64,000 nucleotides of DNA, from NCBI GenBank assembly GCA_016187925.1, contig JACPIS010000029.1, positions 29,657-93,656 of the forward strand. Direction: 5' to 3'. Below are positions 26,067 through 35,212 of this stretch, piece by piece. How positions within the stretch are numbered: the stretch's first letter is position 1; every line of letters begins with the position of its first letter. This stretch comes from Opitutia bacterium (GTDB lineage Bacteria; Verrucomicrobiota; Verrucomicrobiia; Opitutales; Opitutaceae). The notes under the pieces are model-generated. The model saw nothing but the letters and a program-made list of their open reading frames with translations, searched no databases and was not told where the DNA came from. A program made the position numbers and the translations under genes.

Positions 26067-26931
26067 GTTGCCCGCTGTAGAGCCGGAAAAGCGCCTGCGT
26101 GCCGCAGTCGTCCCAGCCGCGCCGCGCGACCTCGTCGTAGAGCTTCTTCGCCTGCGCCGTGCCGGGCAGGTCGAGCTTCATCTCCTCGGCGGCCGCGAGC
26201 GCGAGGCGCAGGTCCTTGAGGAAATGCTTCACGTAGAAACCGGGCGCGAAATCCCCGCGCAGCGCGCGCGGCGCCAGCACGGTCATGCCGACGCTCCCCG
26301 CCGCGCCGCCGCTGATGCTCTCGAGCACACGCACGGGGTCGAGCCCGGCGCGCTGGGCGAACGCCAGCGCCTCGCACCACGAAACCATCACCGAGGCGAT
26401 GCCGATCTGGTTCGCCAGCTTGCAGAGCTGGCCCGCACCGGGGCCGCCGTGCAACAGGATGTTCTTGCCCATGACCTCGAAGAGCGGGCGGGTGCGGGCG
26501 AACGCGGCCTCGTCGCCGCCGACCATGATGACGAGCCGCGCTTCCCGCGCGCCGACATCACCGCCGGTGACGGGCGCGTCGAGCGCCTGCAGGCCCTTGC
26601 CCGCCGCGGCCTCGGCGATGCGCCGCGCCAGGACCGGGCTCGAAGTCGTCATGTCCACGACCACGGTGCCGCGCTTGGCGTGCGCGAGGATGCCGCGCGG
26701 GCCGAAATACGTTTCTTCCACGTCCGTCGGGAATCCGACGATCGTGAACACAAAGTCCGCCTGCGCCGCGGCGGCGCCGGGCGTCCCGTGCCAGTGCGCC
26801 CCGGCGTCGAGCAGGCCTTGGGCCTTTTCCTTGGTGCGGTTGTGGACGTGCAGCGTGTGGCCGGCCTTGAGCAGGTGGCCAGCCATGCTGCGGCCCATCA
26901 CGCCCGTACCGATAAATGCGACGGAAGACAT
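26047..26931 (-). CDS. NAD(P)-dependent beta-hydroxyacid dehydrogenase (HIBADH family)
   Basis: A 294-residue dehydrogenase. The Rossmann N-terminus FIGTGVMGRSMAGHLLKAGH is followed by the substrate motif DAPVTGGDVGAR and the catalytic lysine segment GPGAGQLCKLANQI, which are diagnostic of the 3-hydroxyisobutyrate/tartronate semialdehyde/glyoxylate reductase family. The C-terminal half is helical (LRLALAAAEEMKLDLPGTA). Candidate substrates are 3-hydroxyisobutyrate, tartronate semialdehyde or succinic semialdehyde. It converges on and overlaps the ankyrin gene by 20 bases. Confidence 0.92.
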   Translation of the reverse strand: MSSVAFIGTGVMGRSMAGHLLKAGHTLHVHNRTKEKAQGLLDAGAHWHGTPGAAAAQADFVFTIVGFPTDVEETYFGPRGILAHAKRGTVVVDMTTSSPVLARRIAEAAAGKGLQALDAPVTGGDVGAREARLVIMVGGDEAAFARTRPLFEVMGKNILLHGGPGAGQLCKLANQIGIASVMVSWCEALAFAQRAGLDPVRVLESISGGAAGSVGMTVLAPRALRGDFAPGFYVKHFLKDLRLALAAAEEMKLDLPGTAQAKKLYDEVARRGWDDCGTQALFRLYSGQLKPGAP

Positions 26932-27032
26932 GCCGCGAAAGCATCACGTCATCACCGATGAGGCGAAACAAAATCCACCGCCCGCCGGCTGTTCCAGTAC
27001 CCGGCGCCGGCTGTTGTGCCGTGCCCCGGGAA

Positions 27033-27063
27033 TGAAAGCGTCATCGGCGGGATGACGCTTTCA
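27033..27063. repeat. Perfect 13-bp inverted repeat, possible terminator
   Basis: TGAAAGCGTCATC (27033-27045) and GATGACGCTTTCA (27051-27063) with a 5-base loop. It lies between the dehydrogenase start and the end of the LysM protein gene. There is no clear T-run on either side, so its role is uncertain. Confidence 0.6.
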
Positions 27064-27097
27064 CGAGGGAAACGCCCGGCAGGCGCGCCCTGCAGGC

Positions 27098-30000
27098 TTA
27101 CGGGATGCGCAGGGTCGAGCCGACGCGGAGCACGCCTTCGGCGCTGATCACATCGCGGTTGGCGTTGTAGATGTCGGGCCAGCGGCCGGCATTGCCGTAG
27201 TAGCGCTGGCTGATTTTCGAGAGCGAGTCGCCCGCGACGACGGTGTGGGTGCGCGCGGCCGGGAGCGCGGAGGCGCTGGCGGGCGCGCCGGCGAGGCGCG
27301 ACTTCAGCTGGTAATTTTCCTGCGCGAGGACGGTGTTGGCGCCGCGCATCTGCTCGAGCAGCGCGTGGGTGGAGGCGAGGTCGCGCTCGACCGGGGTGGA
27401 AGCCCGTTGCAACGCGCCGACCTGCTCGGTGAGCCGGGCGACATCGGCCTGGGCGGCGGCGGCCTTGGCCTCGGTGTCGGCCAGGCGGGCCGCGAGCGCA
27501 TTGCGGTCGGCGCCCAGGTCCGCGCTCGCCTTCTCGGTCTTGGCAGCGAGTTCGTCGCGATCTTTTTCCAACAACGCATAACCGCGCAGCGACGTGGCGA
27601 GTTTGTCCTCGGCCTCGGCAAGGCGTTGCTGCAGGTCGGAGGTGCTGACATCGGCGACCTTGGTCGCGCTCTGCTGCGCGGTGGCCAGCTGCATTTCGAG
27701 TTCGCCCACGCGACCACGGAGATCGGGGTACGCCGGGGCCGCGTTGCGGAGAGCGGCGGTCTGCGCCTCGAGTTCGCCGACGCGCTCGCGCAAGTCGGGA
27801 TAAGCCGGAGCGGCGGCCGGCGTCGGAGTTTTCGCGGCGGCGGCGAGTTGCTGCTCCAGCTCGCTCACGCGGCTGCGGAGATCCGGGAAAGCGGGCGGAG
27901 CATCGCGCAGGGCGGCGACTTGGGCCTCAAGGTCCCCGACGCGCGAGCGCAAATCGGGATAGGCCGGGGCAGCGGGCGTGCTGGCTGCTTGATTTTTCAA
28001 CACGGCGAGTTGCGCCCGCAGCTGGGCGGCCTCGGTGTCGGACGTGTCGACTTGGCGGCGGAGGGAAACCTTGTCGGATTCCAGCATCTGCACTTGCGAC
28101 TGCAGGCTCACGCGCTCGCGCTGGGCGGCGAGGGTCGAGCTCTTGTAGTCATCGAATTGCTTGGCGAGTTCGCTGCGCGCCTGATCCGCGGCGGAGGCCT
28201 TGGCGGTGGTCGCGGCCACGGTAGTTTCCAATTCCTGCACCCGGCCGGAGAGATCGGGGTAGGCGGGCGCGGCCGGCTTCGTCTGGGCGTTTTGCTGGAG
28301 AGCAGACTGCGCACTGGCGAGTTGGGTTTCGAGTTCACCCACTTTGGCGCGCAGGTCGGGGTAGGTGGGGGCCGCCGGCGTGTCGGCGAGGCGCTGGTTC
28401 GCGGACGCGAGCTGGGCCTCGAGCTCGCTGACGCGACCGCTCAGGTCCGGGTAAGCAGGCGCGGCCGTTTTGGGCGCCTCGTCGAGCTTGGCCTGCAAGG
28501 CACGGTTGACGGTCTGGAGCTTGTCCGTCGCGGTGACTGCGTCGGCGGTCTCCTGCTGGGCGCGACCGAGCTGCTGGCGCAGAGTTTGAAGTTCGGTGTC
28601 GACGCCGGCTTTGGCCGTGGTGACGGCGACCAGTTTGGTCTCCATGTTGCCGGCGCGGCCGGCCATGTCGTTCAACTGCGTCTCGAGCTCGCGCACGCGG
28701 CCGGAGAGGTCGGGATAGGCGGGCGCCGCGGGTTTGGCTTGGGCCGCCTGTTGCGCGCTGGCGAGCTGGGCCTCCAGATCGCCGACGCGACCGCGCAGAT
28801 CGGGGTAAGCCGGCGCGGCGTTCTGCTGGGCAGCAGAACGGGCGGCGGCAGCCTCCTGCTTCGCCTGTTCGGTGCCGGCGGTGGCGGCCGTCAGCTGCAA
28901 TTCAAGTTCGCCCACGCGCTCGCGGAGGTCGGGATAAGCGGGGGCGGCGGGCCGTGCGACGAGCTTGTCGTGGGTTTTCCTCAGCTCCTCCTGCAAGTCG
29001 GAAACGAGCCGGGAGTGCTCGTTGGCGACGGCATTCAGCTCCGCCACACGGGCCGTGGCGGCTCCGAGCGAAGCTTCCAGTTCGCGCACGCGACCGGAAA
29101 GGTCGGGATAGGTCGGGGCCGCGGGTTTGGCGTCGAGCGCCTGCCGCGCGGCCACGGCTTCCTGTTTCGCCTGCTCGGCCCCGGTCATGGCGGCGGCCAG
29201 TTGGGTTTCAAGTTCGCCGACGCGATTGCGCAGGTCCGGGAAAGCGGGCGCTGCCGGTTTTTCCGCGAGCTGGCCCTTGAGCGTGGCGACCTGCGTGCGC
29301 AACTGCGCGAGCTCGGCCGACGTCGTGTCGACCTGGCGGCGGAGGGAAACCTTGTCCGATTCCAGCATCTTGTTCTGCGCTTCGAGTGTGGCGCGGTCGC
29401 GCTCGGCGGCGTGGAACGCGTCGCTGTGCTTGTCGAGCTCGGCCTGCGCCTGCGCACGCGTCTTGTCGGCGGCTTGGAGCTGGGCGGCGAACTTGGTGGC
29501 GGCCGCCTCGAGTTCCTGCACGCGGCCGGAGAGATCGGGATACGCCGGGGCGGCGGGCTTGGCTTGGGTGGCGGTTGCCAGCTGGGTTTCGAGCGAGGCG
29601 ACGCGCGCGCGCAAATCCGGGTAAGCCGGCGCGACCGGCTTTTCGGCGAGCGCTTGCAGCCGGGTGTTTTCCGCATTGACGGCGGCGAACGACTCGCCGG
29701 CCTGCTGGAGGGCGACATCGGAGTTCTGCACCTTGCGCCCCATGGCCTGCAGGTCGGTCTGGGCGGTCTTCAACAAAGCATCCCGCTCGGCCAACTGGGC
29801 GGTCAGATCGCTGACGCGGCCGGAAAGATCGGGGTAAGCCGGCGCCGACGGCTTCTGCGCCGCGGCGAGCTGGGTTTCCAGCGTGGCGATGCGACCCTGC
29901 AACGTGCTGCGCGCGGCCGTGATCTCGTCCAGCTGCTTCTTGACGAAAGACGTCTCGGCTTGGGCTTCGGCGACCATCTTGCGCGAACGCTCATCCACCT

Positions 30001-31333
30001 GGCCGGCCAGGTGGGCGTTATCCTGCTCGAGCGAACGCACCCGCGCGGCGAGACCGGCCAACTGCTCGCCGGCGGCCGCGGCTTGCTGCGTCGCGCTGCC
30101 GAGCAGGCCTTCGAGTTCCGCGACCTTGGCGCGCAGGTCGGGATACGCGGGGTTCTTCGGCTGCCGCGCGTCGGCGAGTTGCGATTCCAACGCGGTGACT
30201 TGCGCGCGCAGGTCCGGGTAGGCGGGAGCGGCCGGTTGGGCGGCGAGGGACTTCTGCGCGGCGGCGAGGCCGGCCTCGAGTTCGGCGACGCGGCCGGAGA
30301 GATCGGGATAAGCCGGGGCGGCGGGTTTGGCGGCGAGCGCCTGCCGGGCCGCTTCGGTTTCCTGCTTCGCCTGACTGGCCGCGGCCGTGGCGGAGGCGAG
30401 CTGCGCCTTGAGCCCGTCGGCGAGCCGGTTCGTTTCGAGCGCGGCGGACTGCGCGCTGTGCAGTTGTTGCTCCAGCCCGGCGCGATCTTCGCCGGCCTTG
30501 GCGAGGGAGGCCGTGAGTTGTGCACTGGACTGGCGAAGGTTTTCCAGTTCGGCGCGCGCGACCTGTAGTTCGCGGGCCTTCTGGTCGAGCGCAGCGGTGT
30601 CGACCACCGGCTTGGCGTTCTCGGCGGCGGCGAGGCGCGCCTTGAGGGCATCGACTTCCTTCCAGGCGGAGGCAACCTCGGCGCCGAGCTGTTGCTTGTC
30701 GGTCGCGGCGGCGGAGGCGTCCTGCTTGATGCGCTCGGCTTCGGCGGTGAGCGTGGCGACCCGGGCTTTGAGCGCATCGACTTCCTTCCACGCGGAAGCG
30801 ACTTCGGCGCTCAGGGCGCGTTTGTCGGACAAGGCTTCGTTGAGTTGGCGCTGCAAGGCCGCCGAGGCGTCCGCCGCGGCGGTGACAGCGGCGGCCGGCG
30901 CACCGGGAATGTTGCCGGGTGCGCCCGGAGGCGTGAGCGGGGCGGCGGCCTCGGTCTCCGCGGCCGGAGCCGCGGGAGTGTTGACCGCCGCACTGCTCGC
31001 CGGGGCGCGCAAGCCCAGGGAGGCGCGCCGCTCGCTGAGGCGCTGCCGGGCGGTTTCAAGTGTCGGGTTGTCGAGAGAGGCGATGAGGCTGTCGAGCGCG
31101 CGGCCGCGGGCGCCGCTCTCGCGGGCGAGGGACAGCCAGACGTAGGCCTCGACGGGATCGGCGGCGATGCCGCGGCCCTCGAGATAGGCGAGGCCCAGGT
31201 TGTATTGGGCGATGGCGTTGCCGCGTTGGGCCTTGGTGCGAAGGGAGCCGAGCTCGGCTTCGGATTGTGCAAAGGCGGTGGCGACGAGCGTGGCGCCCAC
31301 GAGGGCGGCCTGGAACGAACGGGAAAATTTCAT
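27098..31333 (-). CDS. Giant coiled-coil envelope protein with Sel1-like start, 18 YPDL motifs and C-terminal LysM
   Basis: A 1411-residue exported protein. After a signal peptide (LVGATLVATAFA) comes a Sel1/TPR-like stretch (AQYNLGLAYLEGRGIAADP), an Ala/Pro-rich linker, and then more than 1000 residues of Ala/Gln/Glu/Leu-rich coiled coil. The coiled coil is broken 18 times by the motif A-P-A-[YF]-P-D-L-[SR]-x-[RKQ]-V-x-x-L. Two longer segments are duplicated: AEVASAWKEVDALKAR near the start and MLESDKVSLRRQVDT further on. The C-terminus is one LysM domain (HTVVAGDSLSKISQRYYGNA), which binds peptidoglycan. I infer a long periplasmic rod attached to the cell wall, perhaps a spacer or scaffold. 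The start at 31333 begins the signal peptide; a Met at 31357 precedes it. Confidence 0.85.
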   Translation of the reverse strand: MKFSRSFQAALVGATLVATAFAQSEAELGSLRTKAQRGNAIAQYNLGLAYLEGRGIAADPVEAYVWLSLARESGARGRALDSLIASLDNPTLETARQRLSERRASLGLRAPASSAAVNTPAAPAAETEAAAPLTPPGAPGNIPGAPAAAVTAAADASAALQRQLNEALSDKRALSAEVASAWKEVDALKARVATLTAEAERIKQDASAAATDKQQLGAEVASAWKEVDALKARLAAAENAKPVVDTAALDQKARELQVARAELENLRQSSAQLTASLAKAGEDRAGLEQQLHSAQSAALETNRLADGLKAQLASATAAASQAKQETEAARQALAAKPAAPAYPDLSGRVAELEAGLAAAQKSLAAQPAAPAYPDLRAQVTALESQLADARQPKNPAYPDLRAKVAELEGLLGSATQQAAAAGEQLAGLAARVRSLEQDNAHLAGQVDERSRKMVAEAQAETSFVKKQLDEITAARSTLQGRIATLETQLAAAQKPSAPAYPDLSGRVSDLTAQLAERDALLKTAQTDLQAMGRKVQNSDVALQQAGESFAAVNAENTRLQALAEKPVAPAYPDLRARVASLETQLATATQAKPAAPAYPDLSGRVQELEAAATKFAAQLQAADKTRAQAQAELDKHSDAFHAAERDRATLEAQNKMLESDKVSLRRQVDTTSAELAQLRTQVATLKGQLAEKPAAPAFPDLRNRVGELETQLAAAMTGAEQAKQEAVAARQALDAKPAAPTYPDLSGRVRELEASLGAATARVAELNAVANEHSRLVSDLQEELRKTHDKLVARPAAPAYPDLRERVGELELQLTAATAGTEQAKQEAAAARSAAQQNAAPAYPDLRGRVGDLEAQLASAQQAAQAKPAAPAYPDLSGRVRELETQLNDMAGRAGNMETKLVAVTTAKAGVDTELQTLRQQLGRAQQETADAVTATDKLQTVNRALQAKLDEAPKTAAPAYPDLSGRVSELEAQLASANQRLADTPAAPTYPDLRAKVGELETQLASAQSALQQNAQTKPAAPAYPDLSGRVQELETTVAATTAKASAADQARSELAKQFDDYKSSTLAAQRERVSLQSQVQMLESDKVSLRRQVDTSDTEAAQLRAQLAVLKNQAASTPAAPAYPDLRSRVGDLEAQVAALRDAPPAFPDLRSRVSELEQQLAAAAKTPTPAAAPAYPDLRERVGELEAQTAALRNAAPAYPDLRGRVGELEMQLATAQQSATKVADVSTSDLQQRLAEAEDKLATSLRGYALLEKDRDELAAKTEKASADLGADRNALAARLADTEAKAAAAQADVARLTEQVGALQRASTPVERDLASTHALLEQMRGANTVLAQENYQLKSRLAGAPASASALPAARTHTVVAGDSLSKISQRYYGNAGRWPDIYNANRDVISAEGVLRVGSTLRIP
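27688..30330 (-). repeat. Eighteen YPDL coiled-coil repeats within the LysM protein
   Basis: Each unit reads approximately PAAPAYPDLSGRVxELExQL or PAYPDLRxRVGELExQL. Spacing varies from about 24 to more than 100 residues because coiled-coil stretches lie between units. Two units read AFPDL and two TYPDL. Variation at synonymous positions shows that the copies are not recent exact duplicates. Confidence 0.9.
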
Positions 31334-31459
31334 GGCGCGAGGCGGGGGGAACGGCACTTTTGCCCGGTTCCGCTCCCGGCTGCAAGCCGCCCGTTTACCC
31401 GAAAAACAACCGGGCCGAATCCACTATTGAGGATTACCCAAAGATGAGACGAAAAGGCG

Positions 31460-31524
31460 GGTAGGGCGAATCCTCCGGATGAGCCGCGTCCCAGAGCGGC
31501 TCGTCGGGGACGACCCGCCCTACC
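31460..31524. repeat. Interspersed palindromic element, family D
   Basis: GGTAGGGCG (left, from 31460) and CGCCCTACC (right, to 31524) are inverted. The internal stem GAGCCGC (31481-31487) pairs with GCGGCTC (31496-31502). It lies in the 309-base spacer between the LysM protein start and the peroxiredoxin stop; I see no gene in that spacer. Only one copy was found in the window. Confidence 0.65.
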
Positions 31525-31642
31525 GCAGGATCGACCGTTGTAACTTCAAAGGGTAATATACAATAGGCCGAACGCGCAATGGCCGGGGCCTTGCGGCACC
31601 CGGCCAGGACACACACTAACAAAGAGCTTGCGCGGCGGCGCG

Positions 31643-32269
31643 TCAGTTCGCCGGGTTCTGCTGCGCGGCGGCGAGCAGGGCGTCGGCGGAGGCGCGGACC
31701 TTGTAGTCGGCGTTGCTGTAGACGTAGCGGATGACGCCGTCGCGGCCGATGAGGAAGGCGGCGGGCACCGGCAGCCAGCGGGCGGTGGGCTCGCCGGGGA
31801 CCGGGGGCAGGTCGATCTTGTACTCGCGGTATTTCGTCACGGTCGCGCTGTCCACGCGGAAGGCGACGCCAAAGGCCTCGGAGGCGGCCATGCCGCGGTC
31901 CGACAGCAGCTGGTAGTTGAGATGATTCTTCTCGGACATGACGCGGAGGTTGGCCGGCTCGTCGGGACTGATCGCGAGGATCTGGTAACCGAGCGCGAGC
32001 AGCTTGGGCTCGATGTCGACGAGCGCCGCGAGGTGCTTGTTGCAATACGGGCACCAGCTGCCGCGATAGAAGATGACCAGCGTCGGCTTGGCGGCCAGGG
32101 CGACGGAGAGGTCGAGGTCGGCGCCATCGGCGGTCTTCAGGGTGGCAAACGGCACATGGGCGCCGACGGCGAGCGGCCGGGCATCGGTGGGGGAGGGCGC
32201 CAGCTCGGCGCGGGCGGCCAGAGACAGAGCGAGGGAAACGAGAGCGGCAGACAGAGTGCGCGTGATCAT
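31643..32269 (-). CDS. Secreted peroxiredoxin-like (AhpC/TSA) protein
   Basis: A 208-residue thioredoxin-fold protein. The signal peptide SAALVSLALSLAARA is followed by the redox motif FYRGSWCPYCNKHLAAL, that is CPYC, and the peroxiredoxin-like signature ISPDEPANLRVMSEKNHLNYQLLSD. A C-terminal PAAFLIGRDGVIRYVY strand is typical of AhpC/TSA proteins. The CxxC arrangement suggests thiol oxidoreductase or peroxidase activity in the periplasm. It stands alone between the LysM protein and the desaturase-like gene. Confidence 0.9.
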   Translation of the reverse strand: MITRTLSAALVSLALSLAARAELAPSPTDARPLAVGAHVPFATLKTADGADLDLSVALAAKPTLVIFYRGSWCPYCNKHLAALVDIEPKLLALGYQILAISPDEPANLRVMSEKNHLNYQLLSDRGMAASEAFGVAFRVDSATVTKYREYKIDLPPVPGEPTARWLPVPAAFLIGRDGVIRYVYSNADYKVRASADALLAAAQQNPAN

Positions 32270-32298
32270 GCGCTTACTGGAGCGCGCGGGCCGGGCGT

Positions 32299-33090
32299 TT
32301 ATTCCCGGGACGACTTGCGCGTCCGGAACGGCGCCGCGAGTTGCGCGACGTAACCGGCGGGCATCGGGTCATCGACGCCGTATTTGGCGGGGAAACGTCC
32401 GGGCAGATAAAACGTGCCGAACACCCAATCCACCCACGGCAGCAGGCCGGAGAAATTCTTGTTGGCGGACTCGGGGCCGTCGTTGGCGTGGTGCCAATGG
32501 TGGAAGGCCGGCGTCGCGATCAGCCACTCCAGCCAGCCGAAGCGCCACCGGACGTTCGCGTGGATGAAGATCGCCAGCAGCGCCTCGAAGCCCACGAGCG
32601 CGCCGAAGGTCTCCTTCGTGAAACCCAGCAGGTAGACAGGCAGGATGCCGCACACGCGGATGAACGTCTGGTCCAGCGGATGCACGCGGCTGGCCGCCAG
32701 CCAGTCCAGGTGTTCGCTCGAGTGGTGCACCGCGTGCAGCCGCCACAGCCACGGCACCGTGTGCGTCCAGCGATGGCCCCAATAGGCGCCGACATCGAAC
32801 ACCACGTTGGCGATCGCGAACTGCAGCCACCACGGCAGCGCGGTCATCGTCCGCTGCAACGGCGGGTAGACGAGAAAACCCAGTCCGTAGACCAGCCCCA
32901 CGAGGGCGAAAAACACGAGCAGCTTGCGCACCGCGCTGCTGATGAAGAAATGCACGATGTCCGTCCCCACGCCCGGCCGCCGCCAGAAATCCCGGCGCGC
33001 GAGCGGAAACAGCCGCTCCAGCGGCACGAAGATCGCGCAGAGCACCACGAAGCCGAGGGCGAGCCGCGCGGGATTGAAAAGCTGGTCCAT
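32299..33090 (-). CDS. Sterol desaturase/fatty acid hydroxylase superfamily membrane enzyme
   Basis: A 263-residue membrane di-iron oxygenase. Hydrophobic helices flank the histidine boxes HRWTH (about 106-110), HAVHHSSEH (about 119-126) and FHHWHH (about 196-201), which would bind the di-iron centre. Family members hydroxylate or desaturate lipids, sterols or carotenoids at the cytoplasmic face. No pathway partner is adjacent: the glycerol kinase gene upstream ends 30 bases before its start, so both may share a transcript, which weakly hints at lipid metabolism. Confidence 0.92.
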   Translation of the reverse strand: MDQLFNPARLALGFVVLCAIFVPLERLFPLARRDFWRRPGVGTDIVHFFISSAVRKLLVFFALVGLVYGLGFLVYPPLQRTMTALPWWLQFAIANVVFDVGAYWGHRWTHTVPWLWRLHAVHHSSEHLDWLAASRVHPLDQTFIRVCGILPVYLLGFTKETFGALVGFEALLAIFIHANVRWRFGWLEWLIATPAFHHWHHANDGPESANKNFSGLLPWVDWVFGTFYLPGRFPAKYGVDDPMPAGYVAQLAAPFRTRKSSRE

Positions 33091-33120
33091 GCGCGAGAAG
33101 ACGCTGCCAGCCGGCGTGAG

Positions 33121-34611
33121 TTACCTGCCGGCGCCAGAGCGCGCCCGGGCGACGGCGCGCTGCCACTCGGTTTGCATGTGGTGCATGGCGGCGGAAGAAG
33201 CCTTCGGCTTGAACGTGCGGTCGGCGGACCAGAGGAGCGCGATCTCGTCGCGGGTTTTCCAAACGCCGGCGGCGAGGCCGGCGAGATACGCGGCGCCGAG
33301 CGCGGTTGTCTCCGTCGTGTGCGGGCGGACGACCGGCACGCGTAGCAGGTCGGACTGGAATTGCATGAGCGCGTCGTTGGTCGAGGCGCCGCCGTCGACG
33401 CGCAGCTCGCGCAGCCGCAGGCCGGCGTCGGCGTGCATGGCCTCGAGCAGGTCGGCCGATTGGTAGGCGATGCTTTCCAGCGCGGCGCGGGCGAGATGGC
33501 CGGCGTTGCTGCCGCGGGTGAGGCCGGTGATGAGGCCGCGCGCGTCCGCGTCCCAGTGCGGTGCGCCGAGGCCGGTGAAGGCGGGCACGAGGTACACGCC
33601 GCCGTTGTCGGGCACGCGGGAGGCGAGTTTTTCGACGTCGACGCTGCGCGCGATGAGGCCGAGCCCGTCGCGCAGCCATTGGACGACCGCGCCGCCGATG
33701 AAGACCGAGCCTTCGAGGGCGTATTCGGTTTTTCCGCCGATGCGCCAGGCGATGGTCGTGAGCAGATTGTTTTTCGAAACAACCGGCTTCACCCCGGTGT
33801 GCAGGAGCAGGAAACAACCCGTGCCGTAAGTGTTCTTGGCCATGCCGGGGCGGAAGCACGCCTGGCCGAACAGCGCCGCCTGCTGGTCGCCGGCAATGCC
33901 GGTGATGGGCACGCCGCGCAAGGCGGGCACGCTGGTCACCTCGCCGAAGTGGCCGCTGCTGTCGCGCACCTCGGGCAGCACCTCGCGCGGGATGCGGAGG
34001 AGTTTCAACAACTCGGCGTCCCAGTCGCCGGTGCGCAGGTTGAGCAACAGGGTGCGCGAGGCGTTTGACACGTCGGTGGCGTGGATGCGCCCGTCCGTCA
34101 GCTGCCAGAGCAGCCAGGTGTCGACCGTGCCGAAGGCCAGCTCGCCCCGCTCGGCGCGGCGGCGGGCGCCGGGCACGTGGTCGAGCAGCCACGCCAGCTT
34201 TGTGCCGGAGAAATACGGATCGAGCAGCAGGCCGGTCTTCCGGCGGAAGAGCAGTTCGAGCCCGCGGCGCTTGAGCTGCGCGCACGCGTCCGCCGTGCGC
34301 CGGTCCTGCCAGACGATGGCGCGGTGCAGCGGCCGGCCCGTGCGGCGGTCCCACAGCAGGGTGGTCTCGCGCTGGTTGGTGATCCCGATGGCGGCGAGGT
34401 CGCGGCCGGGCACGCGGGCCTGGGCCAGTGCGCCGAGGGCGCTGCGCCGCGTGGTCTCCCACAGGTCGCGCGGGTCGTGCTCGACCCAGCCGGGACGGGG
34501 AAAGTGCTGGGCGAACTCGTGCTGCGCCGCGCCCCGCGCGCGCCCCCGGCGGTCGAAGACGAGGGCGCGGGAGGAAGTGGTGCCTTGGTCGAGCGCGAGG
34601 ACGTGAGGCAT
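33121..34611 (-). CDS. glpK: Glycerol kinase
   Basis: A 496-residue FGGY-family kinase converting glycerol to sn-glycerol 3-phosphate with ATP. The sequence starts [19 protein letters not shown], with [74 protein letters not shown] and [11 protein letters not shown], all hallmarks of GlpK. The length is typical. There is no glpF or glpD next to it. The Met at 34611 starts the conserved sequence; a Met at 34653 would add 14 residues with no conservation. Confidence 0.96.
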   Translation of the reverse strand: MPHVLALDQGTTSSRALVFDRRGRARGAAQHEFAQHFPRPGWVEHDPRDLWETTRRSALGALAQARVPGRDLAAIGITNQRETTLLWDRRTGRPLHRAIVWQDRRTADACAQLKRRGLELLFRRKTGLLLDPYFSGTKLAWLLDHVPGARRRAERGELAFGTVDTWLLWQLTDGRIHATDVSNASRTLLLNLRTGDWDAELLKLLRIPREVLPEVRDSSGHFGEVTSVPALRGVPITGIAGDQQAALFGQACFRPGMAKNTYGTGCFLLLHTGVKPVVSKNNLLTTIAWRIGGKTEYALEGSVFIGGAVVQWLRDGLGLIARSVDVEKLASRVPDNGGVYLVPAFTGLGAPHWDADARGLITGLTRGSNAGHLARAALESIAYQSADLLEAMHADAGLRLRELRVDGGASTNDALMQFQSDLLRVPVVRPHTTETTALGAAYLAGLAAGVWKTRDEIALLWSADRTFKPKASSAAMHHMQTEWQRAVARARSGAGR

Positions 34612-34717
34612 GGGGTACGCCCCATGCGTAGAACGCCCGGTTTCGCGCGCCAAGCCGCGAATTTCATGCCGCGCCGGCCGGGATGAATTATTTTCATCGG
34701 CCGGCTTGCCAAAGAAA

Positions 34718-34731
34718 GTAAGCTAGCTTAC
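34718..34731. promoter_or_regulatory. Perfect 14-bp palindrome, candidate MarR operator
   Basis: GTAAGCTAGCTTAC is a perfect dyad 17 bases upstream of the marR-like start. MarR-family proteins bind short dyads like this and commonly repress their own operon. Function is inferred from position and symmetry. Confidence 0.65.
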
Positions 34732-34748
34732 CAGTTGCCCTCTCTCCG

Positions 34749-35207
34749 ATGTCCGCCCTCCGCCGCGAACGCGCGCGCCACCTGGCCTTTCTGCTCGCCG
34801 ACATCAACCGGCTGGCGCGAAAGGAATTTGACCGGCGCGTGCGGCCCCTCGGGCTGACGCGCGCGCAGTGGCTTTTCCTCTATTACCTCGGCCGCCAGCC
34901 GGACGCGACGCAGAGCGACCTGGCGGAGCTGATGCAGATGGAAAAGATCAGTGTCAGCCGCCAGGCCGAGCGTCTCCAGCGGGCGGGGTGGATCGAGCGT
35001 CGGGACCACCGCGCGGACCGCCGCGCCTACCATCTCCGGCTGACGCCGCGCGCCGCCCGGGTCGTGGCCAAGCTCGACGACCTGGCCGAGGCGCTGCGCG
35101 CGGATTACCTTGCCGGAATTCCGCCGTCGCGCGCCGAGGCGCTCCTGCGCGACCTTTCCCTCGTCAAAGCCAACCTCGTCCGCCTGGACGGGGCGGCCAA
35201 AAATTGA
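34749..35207 (+). CDS. MarR-family transcriptional regulator
   Basis: A 152-residue winged-helix dimer. Helices RHLAFLLADINRLARKEFDRR form the dimer part, followed by LTRAQWLFLYYLGRQPDATQSDLAELMQMEKISVSRQAERLQRAGW and the wing IERRDHRADRRAYHLRLTP. It is 5 bases upstream of the efflux adaptor gene and almost surely represses the MFP-RND operon and itself, probably through the palindrome at 34718. The inducer, presumably a small phenolic or toxic compound exported by the pump, is unknown. Confidence 0.93.
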   Translation: MSALRRERARHLAFLLADINRLARKEFDRRVRPLGLTRAQWLFLYYLGRQPDATQSDLAELMQMEKISVSRQAERLQRAGWIERRDHRADRRAYHLRLTPRAARVVAKLDDLAEALRADYLAGIPPSRAEALLRDLSLVKANLVRLDGAAKN

Positions 35208-35212
35208 ATTTT

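Noticed and set aside
27245..30568. A 1107-codon plus-strand open frame opposite the LysM protein
   Set aside because: Gly/Arg-rich shadow; the repeats in it are just the reverse of the YPDL coding repeats.
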